Source: Saccharospirillaceae bacterium
Lineage (GTDB): Bacteria; Pseudomonadota; Gammaproteobacteria; Pseudomonadales; Oceanobacteraceae
Assembly (NCBI GenBank): GCA_022448365.1
Contig: JAKVCS010000005.1
Coordinates: 310,001-374,000 of the forward strand
Direction: 5' to 3'
Length of the DNA: 64,000 bases
The notes under the pieces are model-generated. The model had not been told where the DNA came from and made no database searches. It was given only the letters and a program-made list of their open reading frames with translations. This document shows positions 62,307-64,000 of this stretch, piece by piece. Position 1 is the first letter of the stretch; each line of letters opens with the position of its first letter. Both the position numbers and the translations under genes were made by a program.

Positions 62307-63302
62307 TTAAACCTTCTGCAACCAGCCAAACTTGTCTTCAGCTTTGCCCCATTGAATTGCATTGAGCGCCTGGCGCAGTTTCTGAGTCGTTTCACCTGGT
62401 TCACCAGTACCTACGGTGATTTCTTCGCCGTTGTGAATCAGGGTTCCGACTGAGGTTAATACCGCAGCGGTACCGGACAGTGCCGCTTCCGTGCCTGGCT
62501 TGCTGGCACGTTCGATCAGTTCATCAACGGTGAAGTCACGCTCGCTGACGGTCATCCCCATATCACGCGCCAGCGTCAGAATCGAATCACGGGTAATGCC
62601 GTGTAAGAAGCTACTGTCTAACGCCTTGGTGATGATCTCGTTACCATCGATCAGGATAAAGTTCGCTGCACCGGTTTCCTGCACGTCACCGTTCGGGCAA
62701 AACAGAATCTGGTCGGCATTGTGTTCTTTACGTGCCTGCAGAATCGGGCCTAACGCGCTGGCGTAGTTGCCGCCACTTTTGATCATGCCCATGTGTGGCG
62801 CACAGCGCATACCGTCTTGTTCTAACAGCAGACGTAATGGCTTAGCGCCACTCTTAAAGTAATCGCCTACCGGAGAAATCAGCACGTACATCATGGAAGA
62901 CTCAGAGGGCGCCGCCGCTTTACCAATGGCAGCTTCGGTACCGATATGAGTTGGGCGAATGTACATAGAACCCGGTGGTGCCGGTACTTCGTCGGCATAC
63001 AGTGCGACGATGTCTTTAATCATCTGACCGAGTTGGGCTTTATCAACTTCTGGCAGATACAGCAGTTCACTGCTTTGTGCCATACGATTGATGTTGGCAT
63101 CCATACGGAAGACGTTGACGCTGCCGTCTTCGTGTCTAAAGGCTTTTAAACCTTCAAAACAGGTGCTCGAATAGTGTAAGACATGAGCGCCCGGATGAAA
63201 TTCTAATTTGTCGGAAGGGACGATGCTTGATGCTGTCCAGGAATTATCTTCGAAAGTTGCCAGTGCCATTTTCGGCATGAAAACTGTTCCAAATGCGGCC
63301 AT
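62307..63302 (-). CDS. ilvE: Branched-chain amino acid aminotransferase
   Basis: 331 aa from the ATG at 63302, which has AGGA 6 nt upstream; the frame is open to 63350. PLP fold-type IV enzyme for the last step of Leu, Ile and Val synthesis. The sequence FHPGAHVLHYSSTCFEGLKAFRH near residue 35 and the Lys in MGMIKSGGNYASALG, the PLP site, with CPNGDVQETGAANFI, belong to the class II type of the family. Typical length is 330-360. Confidence 0.93.
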   Translation of the reverse strand: MAAFGTVFMPKMALATFEDNSWTASSIVPSDKLEFHPGAHVLHYSSTCFEGLKAFRHEDGSVNVFRMDANINRMAQSSELLYLPEVDKAQLGQMIKDIVALYADEVPAPPGSMYIRPTHIGTEAAIGKAAAPSESSMMYVLISPVGDYFKSGAKPLRLLLEQDGMRCAPHMGMIKSGGNYASALGPILQARKEHNADQILFCPNGDVQETGAANFILIDGNEIITKALDSSFLHGITRDSILTLARDMGMTVSERDFTVDELIERASKPGTEAALSGTAAVLTSVGTLIHNGEEITVGTGEPGETTQKLRQALNAIQWGKAEDKFGWLQKV

Positions 63303-64000
63303 TTCTATTCCTAACCTCAGATGGGAGCCTGAATGGGCTGCCCTACTCAATAATCTGTCAAAGCCAAACTGAAGCGCTGAACCGCTTCAATCGTACATCT
63401 TGTTTTTGTGGTGTGCGCTTATGAGTTTAAACGCTGATAGGCCAGGTCGGTTTCCTGGAGGGTCTGACAGTCTTGTGAACTTATCAGGCCACAACGGCAG
63501 GAGCACTCAGTCAAGGGTTGGGACTGCGCCACTGCAGGGATGTGATCAAGCCAACACACCCGATACCACATAAATCCGACTCGTGTACGTCACCGGCACT
63601 CAATCAACGGTTGAAGTCAAGACGGTCTGAATTTATGGAGCCGGGATTATCCCTCATTTTTACCATGATCGCTCGTCTTTCTTCGATGATGTGGCGTATT
63701 TTATCCGCAATCTGAGACGACTGACTGTGATTCACCAGCGTCTTGCCCATCAATTGCAGGATCAACTGACCCAATTGAGCTGGCCTCTTGGGACCTGAAC
63801 CGCTCCAGCATCCATAAAGTCGTGGCTTTGATCGCCTTCGGTAGCAGCGTTGAGCTTGTCGGCAGGCCAATCGTTATACCCTCATGACAGGCCAGGTTAT
63901 GTGTTCAGCGATGTTGATAAATGGTTGGATTCTTTCCTGAACAATAGCACTTGATTGTGGCGATAAAAGATCAGACTATGCTTGCCTCAAAAAATAATTA
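63303..64000. other. No recognisable gene at the right edge
   Basis: About 700 bases. Open frames at 63518-63715 (plus) and 63604-63870 (minus, start TTG) have no ribosome site, family motif or neighbours. The minus one holds QIADKIRHIIEERRAIM, a helix-like phrase that could be the tail of a decayed gene. A hairpin TGAAGCG / CGCTTCA lies at 63370-63389. Otherwise nothing. Confidence 0.4.

Noticed and set aside
63604-63870. 88-codon minus-strand open frame near the right edge
   Set aside because: TTG start, no ribosome site, an in-frame stop two codons upstream and no family resemblance; I considered the tail of glnE, which neighbours ilvE in Pseudomonas, but the sequence does not match it.

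Overview
The window reads as one continuous piece of chromosome from a marine gammaproteobacterium. My best guess is the Oceanospirillales (Thalassolituus/Oceanobacter-like) or a neighbour of Pseudomonas, inferred from gene content and synteny only. Supporting signs are a HAD hydrolase-rppH-ptsP block, rho-trxA-ppx and ppk1-hemB arranged as in Pseudomonas, ubiK next to glnK-amtB, an AlkK-like acyl-CoA ligase, a Mg-type HemB and a HexR regulator. I see no rRNA, tRNA, CRISPR array, integrase, transposase or phage gene.

Layout. 1-9 kb: a truncated imelysin-like lipoprotein and HAD phosphatase (minus), rppH and ptsP (plus), a murein pair (MepK-like peptidase and LdtD-like L,D-transpeptidase), and an NRDE protein whose upstream partner, a DUF3817 membrane protein, carries a frameshift. 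9-20 kb: lipid and acyl-CoA metabolism (AlkK-like ligase, thiolase, secreted lipase, TetR regulator with an AidB-like acyl-CoA dehydrogenase) with a DUF481 outer-membrane protein, a MATE pump, a GST and an AraC regulator. 20-25.4 kb: a BvgS-like hybrid kinase followed by an HD-GYP response regulator. 25.4-29.4 kb: a small secreted protein, rho, trxA and ppx.

29.5-44.8 kb is a nitrogen-scavenging block: ureDABCEFG with a tiny HupE/UreJ-like gene, urtABCDE (urea ABC transporter), ubiK, then a TorF-family porin-like gene, glnK and amtB. Three sigma-54 type -24/-12 elements, two of them with NtrC-like sites upstream, precede ureD, urtA and torF. The genes can be read as one circuit: UrtABCDE imports urea, urease splits it to ammonia and CO2, AmtB with GlnK controls and recaptures ammonium, and NtrC/RpoN turns everything on under nitrogen limitation. 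The block lies between ppx and ppk1, which are neighbours in Pseudomonas.

44.9-55.6 kb is more accessory: two small hypothetical genes in an AT-rich patch, hexR, uvrD, a pseudouridine synthase, an orphan TRAP binding protein, two related small secreted proteins, and a large secreted GH5 (endoglycoceramidase-like) enzyme with one ricin-type lectin domain nested inside the catalytic domain and another at the C-terminus. A decayed copy of the 3' end of that enzyme gene survives between the two small secreted protein genes. 55.8-64 kb: ppk1 with a large cloverleaf-like inverted-repeat element in its leader, hemB, a thioesterase, a double-cupin protein, a 7-bp tandem repeat running into the end of a hypothetical gene, a small lipoprotein and ilvE. 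The last 700 bases hold nothing I can recognise.
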